A stretch of 64,000 nucleotides of DNA. It comes from an uncultured Parabacteroides sp. (GTDB lineage Bacteria; Bacteroidota; Bacteroidia; Bacteroidales; Tannerellaceae). How positions within the stretch are numbered: position 1 is the stretch's first letter; every line of letters starts with the position of its first letter. Made by a program: the position numbers and the translations under genes. The stretch is from contig CALCST010000002.1 in the NCBI GenBank assembly GCA_937894065.1, forward strand, positions 81,297 to 145,296, written 5' to 3'. Shown here in pieces: positions 27,322-35,666 of the stretch. Below the pieces are notes generated by a model that did not search any database, had not been told where the DNA came from, and saw only the letters and a list, made by a program, of their open reading frames with translations.

Positions 27322-28680
27322 TTATCCTATACGTTCAATCAATTCTTCCAATGAAAGAAGTGACTGTTCGCCAGTAATCATATTTTTCAGATTAATCTTT
27401 CCTTCTGCCATTTCAGTTTCACCAACGATTGCTACGAAAGGAATTTTCTTTGTGTCGGCATATCCCATCTGCTTTTTCATTTTTGCAGATTCAGGATATA
27501 ATTCAGTTCTGATTCCTGCGGCACGTACCTTTGCTACCAATGGTAAAAGATATGCTTCCTCAGTTGCTCCGAAGTTTACGAACAGAAGCTGAGTTGTCTG
27601 CAATGCATCTTTCGGATATAAATCCAACTGGTTAAGAACGTCGTAAATTCTGTCAGCTCCAAACGAAATACCAACACCAGAAACTCCATCCATACCGAAC
27701 ACTCCTGTAAGATTGTCATATCGGCCGCCACCTGTGATACTTCCAATCTGAACATCCAAAGCTTTCACTTCGAAAATTGCGCCAGTATAATAATTCAAAC
27801 CACGAGCCAAAGTAAGGTCAAGTTCAAGTTCTGCACGCAAAGTGAATTTCTCGATTCGGTCAAGGATAAATTCCATTTCCTCGATACCCTTCAAACCAGT
27901 TTCAGAAGTAGCAAGAACCTCTTTCAGTGAAGCAATTTTCTCACGGTTAGTTCCGCTAAGCATAATAACCGGCTGAAGTTTTTCGATAGCCTCATCGCTC
28001 AAGCCTTTGCTGCGAAGTTCGTCGTTAACTTTGTCAAGACCAATCTTGTCGAGCTTGTCGATAGCAACTGTAATATCCACAATCTTATCGGCAGCACCAA
28101 GGATTTCGGCAATACCGGAAAGTATCTTGCGGTTGTTCATCTTAATGCAAACGCGAATTCCGAAACGGTGGAACACTTCGTCCATAATCTGGATAAGTTC
28201 CACTTCGTTAATCAATGAATCAGAACCTACAACGTCGCCATCACACTGATAGAACTCACGATAACGTCCTTTCTGCGGACGGTCGGCACGCCAAACCGGC
28301 TGAATCTGATAACGCTTGAACGGGAAAGTAATCTCGTTGCGGTGCTGCACAACGAAGCGGGCAAAAGGCACAGTCAAATCATAGCGCAAACCCTTTTCGC
28401 AAGCTTTGGCTGCAAATTTCACCGGATTCTTCTCTGCAAGTTCTTCTTCAGTAATACCGGAAAAACAATCTCCGGAATTCAGAATCTTAAACAGAAGTTT
28501 GTCTCCTTCCTCGCCATATTTTCCCATCAGTGTTGAAAGATTCTCCATAGCCGGAGTTTCAATCTGCTGGAAACCGTAAAGGTGATAAACTTCTCTGATA
28601 GTATTGAATATATAATTACGTTTCGCCATTTCCTCAGGCGAAAAATCTCTTGTTCCTTTAGGTATTGAAGGCTTCTGCAT
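27322..28680 (-). CDS. hisS: Histidyl-tRNA synthetase
   Basis: The 452-residue class II synthetase charges tRNA-His. The N-terminus MQKPSIPKGTRDF, motif 2 (REFYQCDGDVVGSDSLINE), and the histidine-specific LARGLNYYTGAIFEV and GGGRYDNL motifs are present. The C-terminal anticodon-binding domain occupies the last 100 residues. A TACCTTTG box lies about 35 bases upstream (complement at 28714-28721). Confidence 0.98.
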   Translation of the reverse strand: MQKPSIPKGTRDFSPEEMAKRNYIFNTIREVYHLYGFQQIETPAMENLSTLMGKYGEEGDKLLFKILNSGDCFSGITEEELAEKNPVKFAAKACEKGLRYDLTVPFARFVVQHRNEITFPFKRYQIQPVWRADRPQKGRYREFYQCDGDVVGSDSLINEVELIQIMDEVFHRFGIRVCIKMNNRKILSGIAEILGAADKIVDITVAIDKLDKIGLDKVNDELRSKGLSDEAIEKLQPVIMLSGTNREKIASLKEVLATSETGLKGIEEMEFILDRIEKFTLRAELELDLTLARGLNYYTGAIFEVKALDVQIGSITGGGRYDNLTGVFGMDGVSGVGISFGADRIYDVLNQLDLYPKDALQTTQLLFVNFGATEEAYLLPLVAKVRAAGIRTELYPESAKMKKQMGYADTKKIPFVAIVGETEMAEGKINLKNMITGEQSLLSLEELIERIG

Positions 28681-28855
28681 ATCTTTATTAATTATTTTCT
28701 GTTATTCTGCGCACAAAGGTAAGATAAATCCGTAACTTTTCTGATAATTCTATTGTCATTTTATTTTCTAATCCATATATTTGTAAAGTCTGTGTAAACA
28801 GAACACCTTGAGTTTAATATAAACAATTTGTATAACCAACTAATCAAAAAAAACC

Positions 28856-30166
28856 ATGACAACTCGTAGAGATTTTCTTCGTCAGGCTTCGCTTCTTGGA
28901 GCTGGTTTAACTTTCAGCCCGTTCCTTATTCAGGCTGGCAACAGTGTAAGTGCTAATGACAAAATCCATGTAGGACTTATTGGATGCAACGGTATGGGAT
29001 TCGAAGATTTGAAAGCATTCCTGCGTAATCCTGAAGTAGAATGTGTAGCATTATGCGATATCGACGATAACGTATTGCAAAACAGAGCTGCTGAAACAGA
29101 AAAGATTTCCGGAAAGAAAGTAAAACATTTATATAAAGACTGGAGAAAAGTAATCGACAACAAAGATATTGACGTCGTTATCGTAGGTACTCCGGACCAT
29201 TGGCATTGTCTTCAGGCAGTTTATGCTTGCCAGGCAGGCAAAGATGTATATTGCGAAAAACCTCTTGGAAACAGTATTGAGGAATGTAATATAATGGTTC
29301 GTGCCGCACAAAAATACAACAGAGTTGTTCAGGTTGGCCAGTGGCAGAGAAGCGATCCTCACTGGCAGGATGCGATGGCATTCGTTCACAGTGGTAAATT
29401 AGGTAAAATCCGCACAGTGCGCGTGTTCTCATATCAGGGCTGGTGTCCTTCAATCCCTGTAAAACCGGACCAGGCTGTTCCTGCCGGAGTTGATTATGAC
29501 ATGTGGTTGGGCCCGGCACCGGAACGCAAGTTCAATCCTAACCGTTTCCACTTCACATGGCGCTGGTTCTGGGATTATGCCGGAGGTTTGATGACAGACT
29601 GGGGCGTTCACCTTCTCGACTATGCATTGTATGGAATGAATGTTACGGCTCCAAACAGCGTTATGGCTTCGGGTGGTAAGTTCGGTTATCCTGATGATGC
29701 TTGCGAAACTCCGGATTTGCTTCAGACAATCTATACATTCGATGGCTTCACTGTTCTTTGGGACCATGCAATCGGTATTGACGATGGTGCATACGGACGT
29801 AATCACGGCCTTGGTTTCGTCGGAGAAAACGGAACATTGGTTGTTGACCGCGGCGGATGGGAAGTTATTCCTGAAAAGGTAAACGGCAAACCAAGAATGG
29901 AAGCTGTTCCTTTGAAGAAAGCTTATGGCGAAGGCGGCTTGAATCTTCACGTAAAGAATCATTTGGAATGCATCAAGAGCAGAAACCGCAACTGCAACGC
30001 AAGTATTGAAATCGGTGCTCACATCGCCAAATTCTCACAGCTTGGAAATATTGCATACCGCACAGGCAAGAAACTAAGCTGGGATGGCAAGACATTCAAT
30101 GATGCTGAAGCTGATGCTTTGTTGTGCAAACAGTATAGAGCACCTTGGGAATTGCCAAAGATTTGA
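28856..30166 (+). CDS. Gfo/Idh/MocA-family oxidoreductase with Tat signal
   Basis: The 436-residue NAD(P)-dependent enzyme probably oxidises or reduces a sugar or cyclitol, or acts as an NAD-dependent glycosidase. The leader MTTRRDFLRQASLLGAG has the twin-arginine motif, so export of the folded, cofactor-loaded protein is expected. The nucleotide fold begins GLIGCNGMG; the family motif EKPLGNS and the catalytic-domain segment WWDYAGG-like FWDYAGGLMTDWGVHLLDY follow. It is monocistronic with a strong terminator. A TATATTTG box lies at 28776-28783. Substrate unknown. Confidence 0.92.
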   Translation: MTTRRDFLRQASLLGAGLTFSPFLIQAGNSVSANDKIHVGLIGCNGMGFEDLKAFLRNPEVECVALCDIDDNVLQNRAAETEKISGKKVKHLYKDWRKVIDNKDIDVVIVGTPDHWHCLQAVYACQAGKDVYCEKPLGNSIEECNIMVRAAQKYNRVVQVGQWQRSDPHWQDAMAFVHSGKLGKIRTVRVFSYQGWCPSIPVKPDQAVPAGVDYDMWLGPAPERKFNPNRFHFTWRWFWDYAGGLMTDWGVHLLDYALYGMNVTAPNSVMASGGKFGYPDDACETPDLLQTIYTFDGFTVLWDHAIGIDDGAYGRNHGLGFVGENGTLVVDRGGWEVIPEKVNGKPRMEAVPLKKAYGEGGLNLHVKNHLECIKSRNRNCNASIEIGAHIAKFSQLGNIAYRTGKKLSWDGKTFNDAEADALLCKQYRAPWELPKI

Positions 30167-30186
30167 TTCAGTAATCCATGATAAAT

Positions 30187-30246
30187 AAAAAATACAGGCA
30201 AAGTTTCAATGAATCTACAATCAGAAACTTTTGCCTGTATTTTTTA
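30187..30246 (+). terminator. Terminator of the oxidoreductase gene
   Basis: AATACAGGCAAAGTTTC pairs with GAAACTTTTGCCTGTATT across a 19-base loop, with flanking A and T tracts. It may serve both this gene and the convergent winged-helix gene. Confidence 0.85.
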
Positions 30247-30263
30247 TATTAACGTTCTTAAAA

Positions 30264-30548
30264 TTACAAATGCAAATAATCTTTCAACGTATTGACATAA
30301 TCTTCGAAAGCCTTGCGTCCTTTGTCTGTCATCCGGCAAGTGGTGCGAGGCTTTTTCCCTGAAAAACCTTTTTCTATCTCGATATATCCTGCCGTAGTAA
30401 GCTTTTCAAGCTGTACACTAAGGTTTCCCGCCGTAGCATTTGTCTTTTCCTTTATAAAGACAAAATCAGCTTCCTCGACAGACATCAGGATAGAAACTAT
30501 AGCCAACCGCAATTGGGAATGCAACAACGGATCTAACTCTTTCAACAT
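30264..30548 (-). CDS. Small winged-helix transcriptional regulator
   Basis: The 94-residue protein is almost entirely one winged-helix domain of the PF13601-like (MarR/PadR-related) type: LHSQLRLAIVSILMSVEEAD, then the recognition helix TNATAGNLSVQLEKLTTAGY and the wing FSGKKPRTTCRMTDKG. It is the second gene of a unit with the membrane protein upstream (7-base overlap). Two copies of a GTTTATTTTATAAAC palindrome in the operon's control region are its likely binding sites, one sitting between the -33 and -7 boxes, which suggests autorepression. Confidence 0.87.
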   Translation of the reverse strand: MLKELDPLLHSQLRLAIVSILMSVEEADFVFIKEKTNATAGNLSVQLEKLTTAGYIEIEKGFSGKKPRTTCRMTDKGRKAFEDYVNTLKDYLHL

Positions 30549-31147
30549 AATTCTTTTGCTTTATGATTTATAACATGGCCCGGAATTATCATCACAAATA
30601 TGAATGAAAGGGCAAAAAGCAGGAGCATCATATCATCCATTCCTTTCGACGGAACATAATAGAACATATATATTCCTGCCAAAAAGCCCAGATAACTTGT
30701 ATTGAATATTTTTTCCTTCAAAACTACTCCTGTAACACAAGAGCCCAAAGATATAACAATCAGAACAAATGCCGGAACAATACTGCAATCTTTAAACACA
30801 ATCATGCTCATCAGCAATATCAAAACGGTTGACACTGTTCCCATTACTTTCCATATTGCCTCTATTATACGGTCGCTATATGTAGTTACATTATTTCCTC
30901 CGTCCTTGGATTTATAATAGTATGCAACCGGAAATCCTATAACTGGAATAATAAAGAACAGGTAATATGAATATGCCGACTGTGTCAACATTAGCGACAA
31001 ATAAACTGACAAGGTTGTCAGCACCGTCAGATATCCCCACAAAAGGAACTGGTTTCCATCGCCTACTTTCAAATTGCGCTTCGTTGTCTGTATCATTGAA
31101 GTTATCAACTCCAAACTTTCTTTTTCTGTAAACTTGACGTTTTCCAT
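30542..31147 (-). CDS. Six-helix membrane protein of unknown function, co-transcribed with the regulator
   Basis: The 201-residue protein has a soluble start (MENVKFTEKESLELITSMIQ) and about six hydrophobic segments, among them FLLWGYLTVLTTLSVYLSLM and MMLLLFALSFIFVMIIPGHV. It carries no motif I recognise. Small winged-helix regulators of this kind are often paired with membrane proteins in Bacteroidetes; the role may be signalling or membrane stress. The gene comes first and its promoter is well defined at 31251-31282. Confidence 0.75.
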   Translation of the reverse strand: MENVKFTEKESLELITSMIQTTKRNLKVGDGNQFLLWGYLTVLTTLSVYLSLMLTQSAYSYYLFFIIPVIGFPVAYYYKSKDGGNNVTTYSDRIIEAIWKVMGTVSTVLILLMSMIVFKDCSIVPAFVLIVISLGSCVTGVVLKEKIFNTSYLGFLAGIYMFYYVPSKGMDDMMLLLFALSFIFVMIIPGHVINHKAKELC

Positions 31148-31181
31148 AATCGAATTAATTTAAATGTTCCTTACTAAAGTA

Positions 31182-31282
31182 GTTTATTTTATAAACCATG
31201 CATGGATTAAAAAAGTGCAAAAGAACTGCGCATTATTCCTTTACACATCGCAAATATAAAGAGGTTTATTTTATAAACCAAA
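31182..31282 (-). promoter_or_regulatory. Promoter with two palindromic operators for the membrane protein/regulator operon
   Basis: TATATTTG (complement at 31251-31258) and TTTG (complement at 31279-31282) are 20 bases apart. Between them lies GGTTTATTTTATAAACC (31263-31279), a perfect 7-3-7 palindrome overlapping the -33 box. A second copy, GTTTATTTTATAAAC, occupies 31182-31196 in the leader, 82 bases away centre to centre. The placement is that of repressor sites. Confidence 0.65.
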
Positions 31283-31300
31283 TATTATTGTACTTTTTTA

Positions 31301-31380
31301 CAAGAAACAAGGCTACAGATACAAGTTATTATTCTCGTAAACTTGCATCTGTAGCCTTGTCAACTTGTTCCCTTGTCTAC
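31301..31380. repeat. R1 intergenic hairpin repeat, copy d
   Basis: AACAAGGCTACAGAT with CAAGTT pairs with AACTTG, then CATCTGTAGCCTTGT, giving about 21 bp of stem around a 12-base loop. The right side continues CAACTTGTTCCCTTGTC. It lies just after the mnmA stop and may serve as its terminator. Confidence 0.78.
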
Positions 31381-31386
31381 TTACTC

Positions 31387-32463
31387 CTACTGATTATCTC
31401 CGATAATCATCCCACTACCATAACAAAGATGATGATCCTTGTCATAAATCACTCCATATTGTCCCGGAGCAATTCCCTGAATTTTATCATCGCTTTCAAT
31501 ACGGTAAAGATCACCGATACGGCGTATATAACCATGAGTAAATTCCGGAGTGTGACGGATTTTGAATGTTATTTCCTTTGCATCATCAAACTCGCCCCAA
31601 GGATCTTCAGTTATGAAATCAAAACCTTGAAGGTTTACAGTCTTTCCGTATTGTGTTTCCGGATCATATCCGTTGGATACATATATTATATTACGCTTTA
31701 TATCTTTCTTGATAACGAACCACGGACCGCCGCTCAAGCCCAAACCTTTGCGCTGACCGATTGTGTGGAACCAATATCCGTTGTGCTTGCCGAGAACCTT
31801 TCCTGTTTCAAGCTCGATTATTTTTCCGGTGCGGCGTCCCAGATAACGCTCAATAAAATCATTGTAATTGATTTTACCGAGGAAACAAATTCCCTGACTG
31901 TCTTTTCTCTTTGCGCTAGGCAATTTCTGAGCCTCGGCAATAGCGCGCACTTCGCTTTTCATCAGATGTCCGATAGGAAACATCAGTTTCTGAATCTGCA
32001 AGCGAGTGATTTGTCCAAGGAAGTCAGTCTGGTCTTTCACCGGGTCTTTAGCTGTTGAAAGCCACACTTTACCGTCAATCTCAGTTGTTGTGGCATAATG
32101 TCCGGTTGCAATCTTATCGAAATCCTTTCCCCATTTTTCTTCGAAGCAACCAAACTTTATAAACTTATTGCACATCATATCCGGGTTTGGAGTCAGACCA
32201 CGCTTCACTGATTCGATAGTGTAGCTGACAACTTTCTCCCAATATTCATCATGCAAGGAAACTTGCTCAAAACGGCAACCATATTTCTTGGCGATATATG
32301 AAGTTATTTCAATATCTTCCTCAGCCGGACAATCAATATATCCGTCTTTATCTTCCATACCGATACGGATATAGAAGATTGTCGGGTCATAACCCGCCTC
32401 CTTTAACTGATGAACAACAACAGAGCTGTCCACTCCACCTGATACTAATGCTGCTATTTCCAT
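31387..32463 (-). CDS. mnmA: tRNA-specific 2-thiouridylase
   Basis: MnmA thiolates U34 of tRNA-Lys, -Glu and -Gln, taking activated sulfur from a persulfide carrier. The 358-residue protein starts with the PP-loop ATP site (ALVSGGVDSSVV). Catalytic cysteines appear at NPDMMCNKFIKFG and SQGICFLG, and the substrate motif GRRTGKI follows. Length is normal. A long antisense reading frame across it is a by-product of codon structure. Confidence 0.96.
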   Translation of the reverse strand: MEIAALVSGGVDSSVVVHQLKEAGYDPTIFYIRIGMEDKDGYIDCPAEEDIEITSYIAKKYGCRFEQVSLHDEYWEKVVSYTIESVKRGLTPNPDMMCNKFIKFGCFEEKWGKDFDKIATGHYATTTEIDGKVWLSTAKDPVKDQTDFLGQITRLQIQKLMFPIGHLMKSEVRAIAEAQKLPSAKRKDSQGICFLGKINYNDFIERYLGRRTGKIIELETGKVLGKHNGYWFHTIGQRKGLGLSGGPWFVIKKDIKRNIIYVSNGYDPETQYGKTVNLQGFDFITEDPWGEFDDAKEITFKIRHTPEFTHGYIRRIGDLYRIESDDKIQGIAPGQYGVIYDKDHHLCYGSGMIIGDNQ

Positions 32464-32519
32464 AAATCTTTATCCTTTCGTCTGCAAAGTTACATATTAT
32501 CCCTGAATTAGGAAGTATA

Positions 32520-33077
32520 TTAGAAGTTCATAGAAGCATAAATGCCACAGTGTCCGTTTCCGGCAACCGGACTGATAGTAAGATTATGCTTTTTGGCAAA
32601 AGGTCTTGTAAATATATATGAACTGCCAACGCCAATTACAGCTCCCGCAGCCACATCCCACCAGTCGTGTTTCTTTCCGTAAACGCGACTCCAGCCGACA
32701 TAAGTGGAAAGCAAATACGCCGGAACTCCCCATTTCCATCCGTAACGTCGCTGTATGAATGCTGCTCCGGCAAAGGAAACAGAAGTGTGCATTGAAGGGA
32801 AAGACTGGAAATCACTCCTGTCCGGACGCTGCTTATCAACTATTAATTTCAGAGCATAAGTAACGCCAACCGTTGTCACACCAGCCAAAGCTCCTTGCTT
32901 TAATCCTTCCCAATCCTGAAGGGCAAGAACAGTGGCAAGACTGGCAACCGGAGTAACAAACACCAACACATCTCCCGATGTGCGCACAGCCTTCCTGGCT
33001 CCGGTAACCTGTATTTCCTGTGCCGTCACCGAAAAGCCACAGATAATAAGCATTAATGATAATAAAATTTGCCTCAT
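32520..33077 (-). CDS. PAP2-superfamily phosphatase
   Basis: From the ATG at 33077 the product is 185 residues with a signal peptide or first membrane helix (ILLSLMLIICGFSVTAQ). The acid phosphatase motifs are all there: KLIVDKQRPDRS, PSMHTS and SRVYGKKHDWWDV, carrying the catalytic Arg, His and Asp. Such enzymes dephosphorylate lipid phosphates or undecaprenyl pyrophosphate at the membrane. Its neighbour is diacylglycerol kinase (dgkA), separated by an R1 fragment, so a joint role in lipid phosphate turnover is plausible. Upstream in-frame Met at 33107 would lengthen the leader and is less likely. Confidence 0.88.
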   Translation of the reverse strand: MRQILLSLMLIICGFSVTAQEIQVTGARKAVRTSGDVLVFVTPVASLATVLALQDWEGLKQGALAGVTTVGVTYALKLIVDKQRPDRSDFQSFPSMHTSVSFAGAAFIQRRYGWKWGVPAYLLSTYVGWSRVYGKKHDWWDVAAGAVIGVGSSYIFTRPFAKKHNLTISPVAGNGHCGIYASMNF

Positions 33078-33097
33078 TGATAATGTATTTATAATTG

Positions 33098-33130
33098 AAG
33101 TTGACAAGACTACAGATACGAGTTGACAAG
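33098..33130. repeat. R1 repeat fragment, copy e (one arm)
   Basis: AAGTTGACAAGACTACAGAT, then ACGAGTTGACAAG, forms a single R1 arm between dgkA and the PAP2 gene; no complementary arm follows. Confidence 0.65.
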
Positions 33131-33148
33131 TATTATTCGTATTCTAAG

Positions 33149-33526
33149 CTAAATAAGCGCTAGTATTTTAGGAATAAAAATAATCAATCCTACTGTTGCA
33201 GCAGCAATAGCCAGAATCAGAACCGCTCCTGCGGCAAGATCTTTAGCTTTCTTTATTGCCTCATTATAGCCGGGCGACACAAGATCGCACAACGCCTCGA
33301 TTGAGGAATTGACAGCCTCAGCAGCCAAAACCATTCCTATGGCAACCGAAACAGCTATCCACTCGTAACTTTCTATATCCAGCAAAAAGCCCAAAACGAT
33401 AACACATACAGCTGCAAAACAATGTATCCATGCATTATGTTCATTCCGGATAAGCAAATATATGCCATTGAAAGCATAGGTAAAGCTTTTCAACCGCTTT
33501 TTCAAGGTGAAACCTTTATTGTCCAT
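33149..33526 (-). CDS. dgkA: Diacylglycerol kinase (DgkA type)
   Basis: The 125-residue membrane enzyme phosphorylates diacylglycerol or undecaprenol. Three membrane helices are seen, with the family signature EAVNSSIEALCDL and the following GYNEAIKKAKDLAAGAV. The start is set at 33526 (MDNKGFTLKKRLKS). The reading frame stays open upstream to 33589, but that extension (PCQLVSVALST) is translated R1 repeat and not part of the protein. Confidence 0.93.
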   Translation of the reverse strand: MDNKGFTLKKRLKSFTYAFNGIYLLIRNEHNAWIHCFAAVCVIVLGFLLDIESYEWIAVSVAIGMVLAAEAVNSSIEALCDLVSPGYNEAIKKAKDLAAGAVLILAIAAATVGLIIFIPKILALI

Positions 33527-33549
33527 AAACAAAGAGAGTTGAAAGATTA

Positions 33550-33638
33550 AAGTTGACAAGGCAACAGAAACAAGTTGACAAGGTAACAAGAGTTAGTGTT
33601 TTAATCTTGTCAACTCGTCCCTGAAGCCTTGTCAACTA
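33550..33638. repeat. R1 intergenic hairpin repeat, copy f (best-paired copy)
   Basis: AAGTTGACAAGGCAACAGAA, ACAAGTTGACAAGG on the left pairs with CTTGTCAACTCG and CCCTGAAGCCTTGTCAACT on the right, about 33 bases per arm with a 25-base loop. It fills the whole gap between cobI and dgkA. Confidence 0.82.
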
Positions 33639-33640
33639 TC

Positions 33641-34342
33641 CTAGTGTTTTATAATCATCAGCGAGAAATAAGGGAAAACCTTGCTTATCAGTTCTTCCTT
33701 ATCAGTTGTATAATATTCTCTTTCAGGCAATGATGCGTTTTCAATATAATGATAATTCAGCTCCGGATGATTTACTATATATTCTTTCACCACATCCTGG
33801 CATTTCGACAGCTTCATAATCACAACAGTGTGGTTTGTTGCAAAATAACTGTCCAATTCTTCTGCTGTAACATTTCCCGGAACAACAACCAGACGTTCAT
33901 CCTGTTCCACCATTTGCAACTGCGCACATGCTCCGGCAGCAATAAAGGAAGGAACACCACTTATCTGAGATACGGGAATATTCATCTCCTTAAGGAAATC
34001 CATAATATAATGAGTTGATGCATAAATGCCGGCATCACCCTCAACAGCCACAACAATACGTTTTTCCTGCAATGAAAATTCGTTTATTTCATCGGCTATG
34101 GCTCTATATACTTCTAAAGCTTTAGTACGGTCTCTTTCCATCGGAACGATAAACAGACGGATACATTTCTTCAAACCAAGGTCGCATATCAAATCATTAG
34201 TACGTGAAATCACATTGCCATCCTTGTTTTTAGTAGCCGGACAAAATATAATATCTGCATCAGAAAGTCTTCTAAGTGCCTTCATTGTAATATAGTCCAC
34301 ATATCCGGGACCGAGGGAAACAAACGAAACTGTTTTGCTCAT
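33641..34342 (-). CDS. cobI: Precorrin-2 C20-methyltransferase (CobI/CbiL)
   Basis: The 233-residue enzyme adds the C20 methyl group to (cobalt-)precorrin-2. The tetrapyrrole methylase fold shows in VSFVSLGPGYVDYITMKALR, VAVEGDAGIYA and ISGVPSFIAAGACA. The start at 34342 (MSKTVSF) fits the family; an in-frame Met 11 codons upstream is unlikely. The gene diverges from btuF with 163 bases between. Since the other ring enzymes here are anaerobic-type, the substrate is most likely cobalt-precorrin-2 (CbiL role). Confidence 0.93.
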   Translation of the reverse strand: MSKTVSFVSLGPGYVDYITMKALRRLSDADIIFCPATKNKDGNVISRTNDLICDLGLKKCIRLFIVPMERDRTKALEVYRAIADEINEFSLQEKRIVVAVEGDAGIYASTHYIMDFLKEMNIPVSQISGVPSFIAAGACAQLQMVEQDERLVVVPGNVTAEELDSYFATNHTVVIMKLSKCQDVVKEYIVNHPELNYHYIENASLPEREYYTTDKEELISKVFPYFSLMIIKH

Positions 34343-34476
34343 AATTGTTGGTTCTTTTATATTTTCATAGTGCAAAAATCAGTAAAATAACTAAATGAAA
34401 CAAGATAAAACCGATTATCTTTTAATAAGAGAGAACACGCTTAGGGAAAGCAAAATCAAAAACAAGTTTTTTTTCC

Positions 34477-34484
34477 TATCTTTG
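34477..34484 (+). promoter_or_regulatory. -7 box of the btuFCD promoter
   Basis: TATCTTTG lies 21 bases before the ATG at 34506, so transcription starts within about 15 bases of the gene. That excludes the longer reading frame starting at 34395 and leaves no room for a cobalamin riboswitch. Confidence 0.5.
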
Positions 34485-34505
34485 CCATCAATAAAAAACA
34501 CATCA

Positions 34506-35660
34506 ATGAAGAATCTATGGTTTGCATCCATGCTGTTTGCATTTTTAGGTCTAATTGGTTGCCAGGAAAAAACAAACTCTACTAGCGGACAGCATAACAC
34601 TACAGTTATATCAGATACATCATCTGTCAGAATTTCTCCTTCTTACGCAAAAGGATTCAAAGTGTCGTATCCAAGTAATGGAGTCAGACTTGTTGATATC
34701 CAGGACCCGCAAGGAAAGCAAGGCGGAACATATCACTATGCTCTTGTGAACAAAGGTGCCGGCACTGATAATATTCCCAGTGAATATACAGTGATCGAAG
34801 TTCCTATCAAAAAGACTATTTGCATGACTTCTCTCCAGCTTTCCAACTTCATAAAATTGGGAGCTTTGGATTTCGTGGCAGGAATCACCAGCACCAGACA
34901 TCTTTTCAACGAAGAAATGCAGGAAAGACTGAAAACTGGAAAGACTGCAAAAATAGGAATTGAAGGAAATTTCGACAATGAAATTATTATAGCTGCCAAT
35001 CCGGATGTTATCCTTATCTCTCCTTTCAAACGTGGAGGATATGACGCTCTGAAGGAAGTAGGCATTCCTCTGATTCCCCATCTTGGATATAAAGAGATGA
35101 CTCCTCTGGGTCAGGCTGAATGGATAAAATTCGTCGGTATGCTCACCGGAATGGAGGAAAAAGCTAACAAGAGTTTCGAGGCTATTGAAAAGCGATATAA
35201 TGAATTGAAGGCTCTTTCACGCAGTGTTGACAAACGTCCTGTCGTGTTCAGCGGTGAGATTAGAGGCGGAAACTGGTATGCTGTTGGCGGACAAAGTTTC
35301 CTTGCCCAGCTGTTCGAAGATGCCGGAGCCGATTATTTTCTGAAAGATGACCCACGTTCCGGCGGTGTTACTCTCGATTTCGAAACAGTTTACAGCCAGG
35401 CTGCTCATGCCGACTACTGGAGAATTGTAAACAGTTTCCACGGCGACTTCTCTTATGATGTTCTCAAAGACGAAGACCCGAGATATTCTGATTTCGACGC
35501 TTTCAACAACAGGAAGATTATATATTGCAATATGAGACTCATTCCGTTCTACGAAAGTATGCCGACAGAACCGGAAATCGTGCTTGCCGACCTTATAAAG
35601 ATTTTCCACCCGGACTTGCTTCCGGAGCATCAGCCTAAGTATTATACACTTCTCAAATAA
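34506..35660 (+). CDS. btuF: ABC transporter substrate-binding lipoprotein (BtuF/FecB type)
   Basis: The 384-residue protein has a lipoprotein signal ending AFLGLIGC (Cys19) and a periplasmic metal-chelate binding fold: IKKTICMTSLQLSNFIKLGA, NPDVILISPF, PLIPHLGYKEMTPLGQAEW. It captures vitamin B12 or an iron chelate for the permease encoded next. Substrate is inferred from the setting: cobI is divergent and the corrin-ring operon lies beyond the transporter. It is longer than E. coli BtuF, in the range of Bacteroidetes homologues. The permease starts six bases after its stop. Confidence 0.85.
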   Translation: MKNLWFASMLFAFLGLIGCQEKTNSTSGQHNTTVISDTSSVRISPSYAKGFKVSYPSNGVRLVDIQDPQGKQGGTYHYALVNKGAGTDNIPSEYTVIEVPIKKTICMTSLQLSNFIKLGALDFVAGITSTRHLFNEEMQERLKTGKTAKIGIEGNFDNEIIIAANPDVILISPFKRGGYDALKEVGIPLIPHLGYKEMTPLGQAEWIKFVGMLTGMEEKANKSFEAIEKRYNELKALSRSVDKRPVVFSGEIRGGNWYAVGGQSFLAQLFEDAGADYFLKDDPRSGGVTLDFETVYSQAAHADYWRIVNSFHGDFSYDVLKDEDPRYSDFDAFNNRKIIYCNMRLIPFYESMPTEPEIVLADLIKIFHPDLLPEHQPKYYTLLK

Positions 35661-35666
35661 ACGGTT

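Noticed and set aside
31198..32058. Long plus-strand reading frame opposite mnmA
   Set aside because: It is antisense to a clear mnmA gene, runs through the operator and R1 repeat, and has no protein-like pattern.
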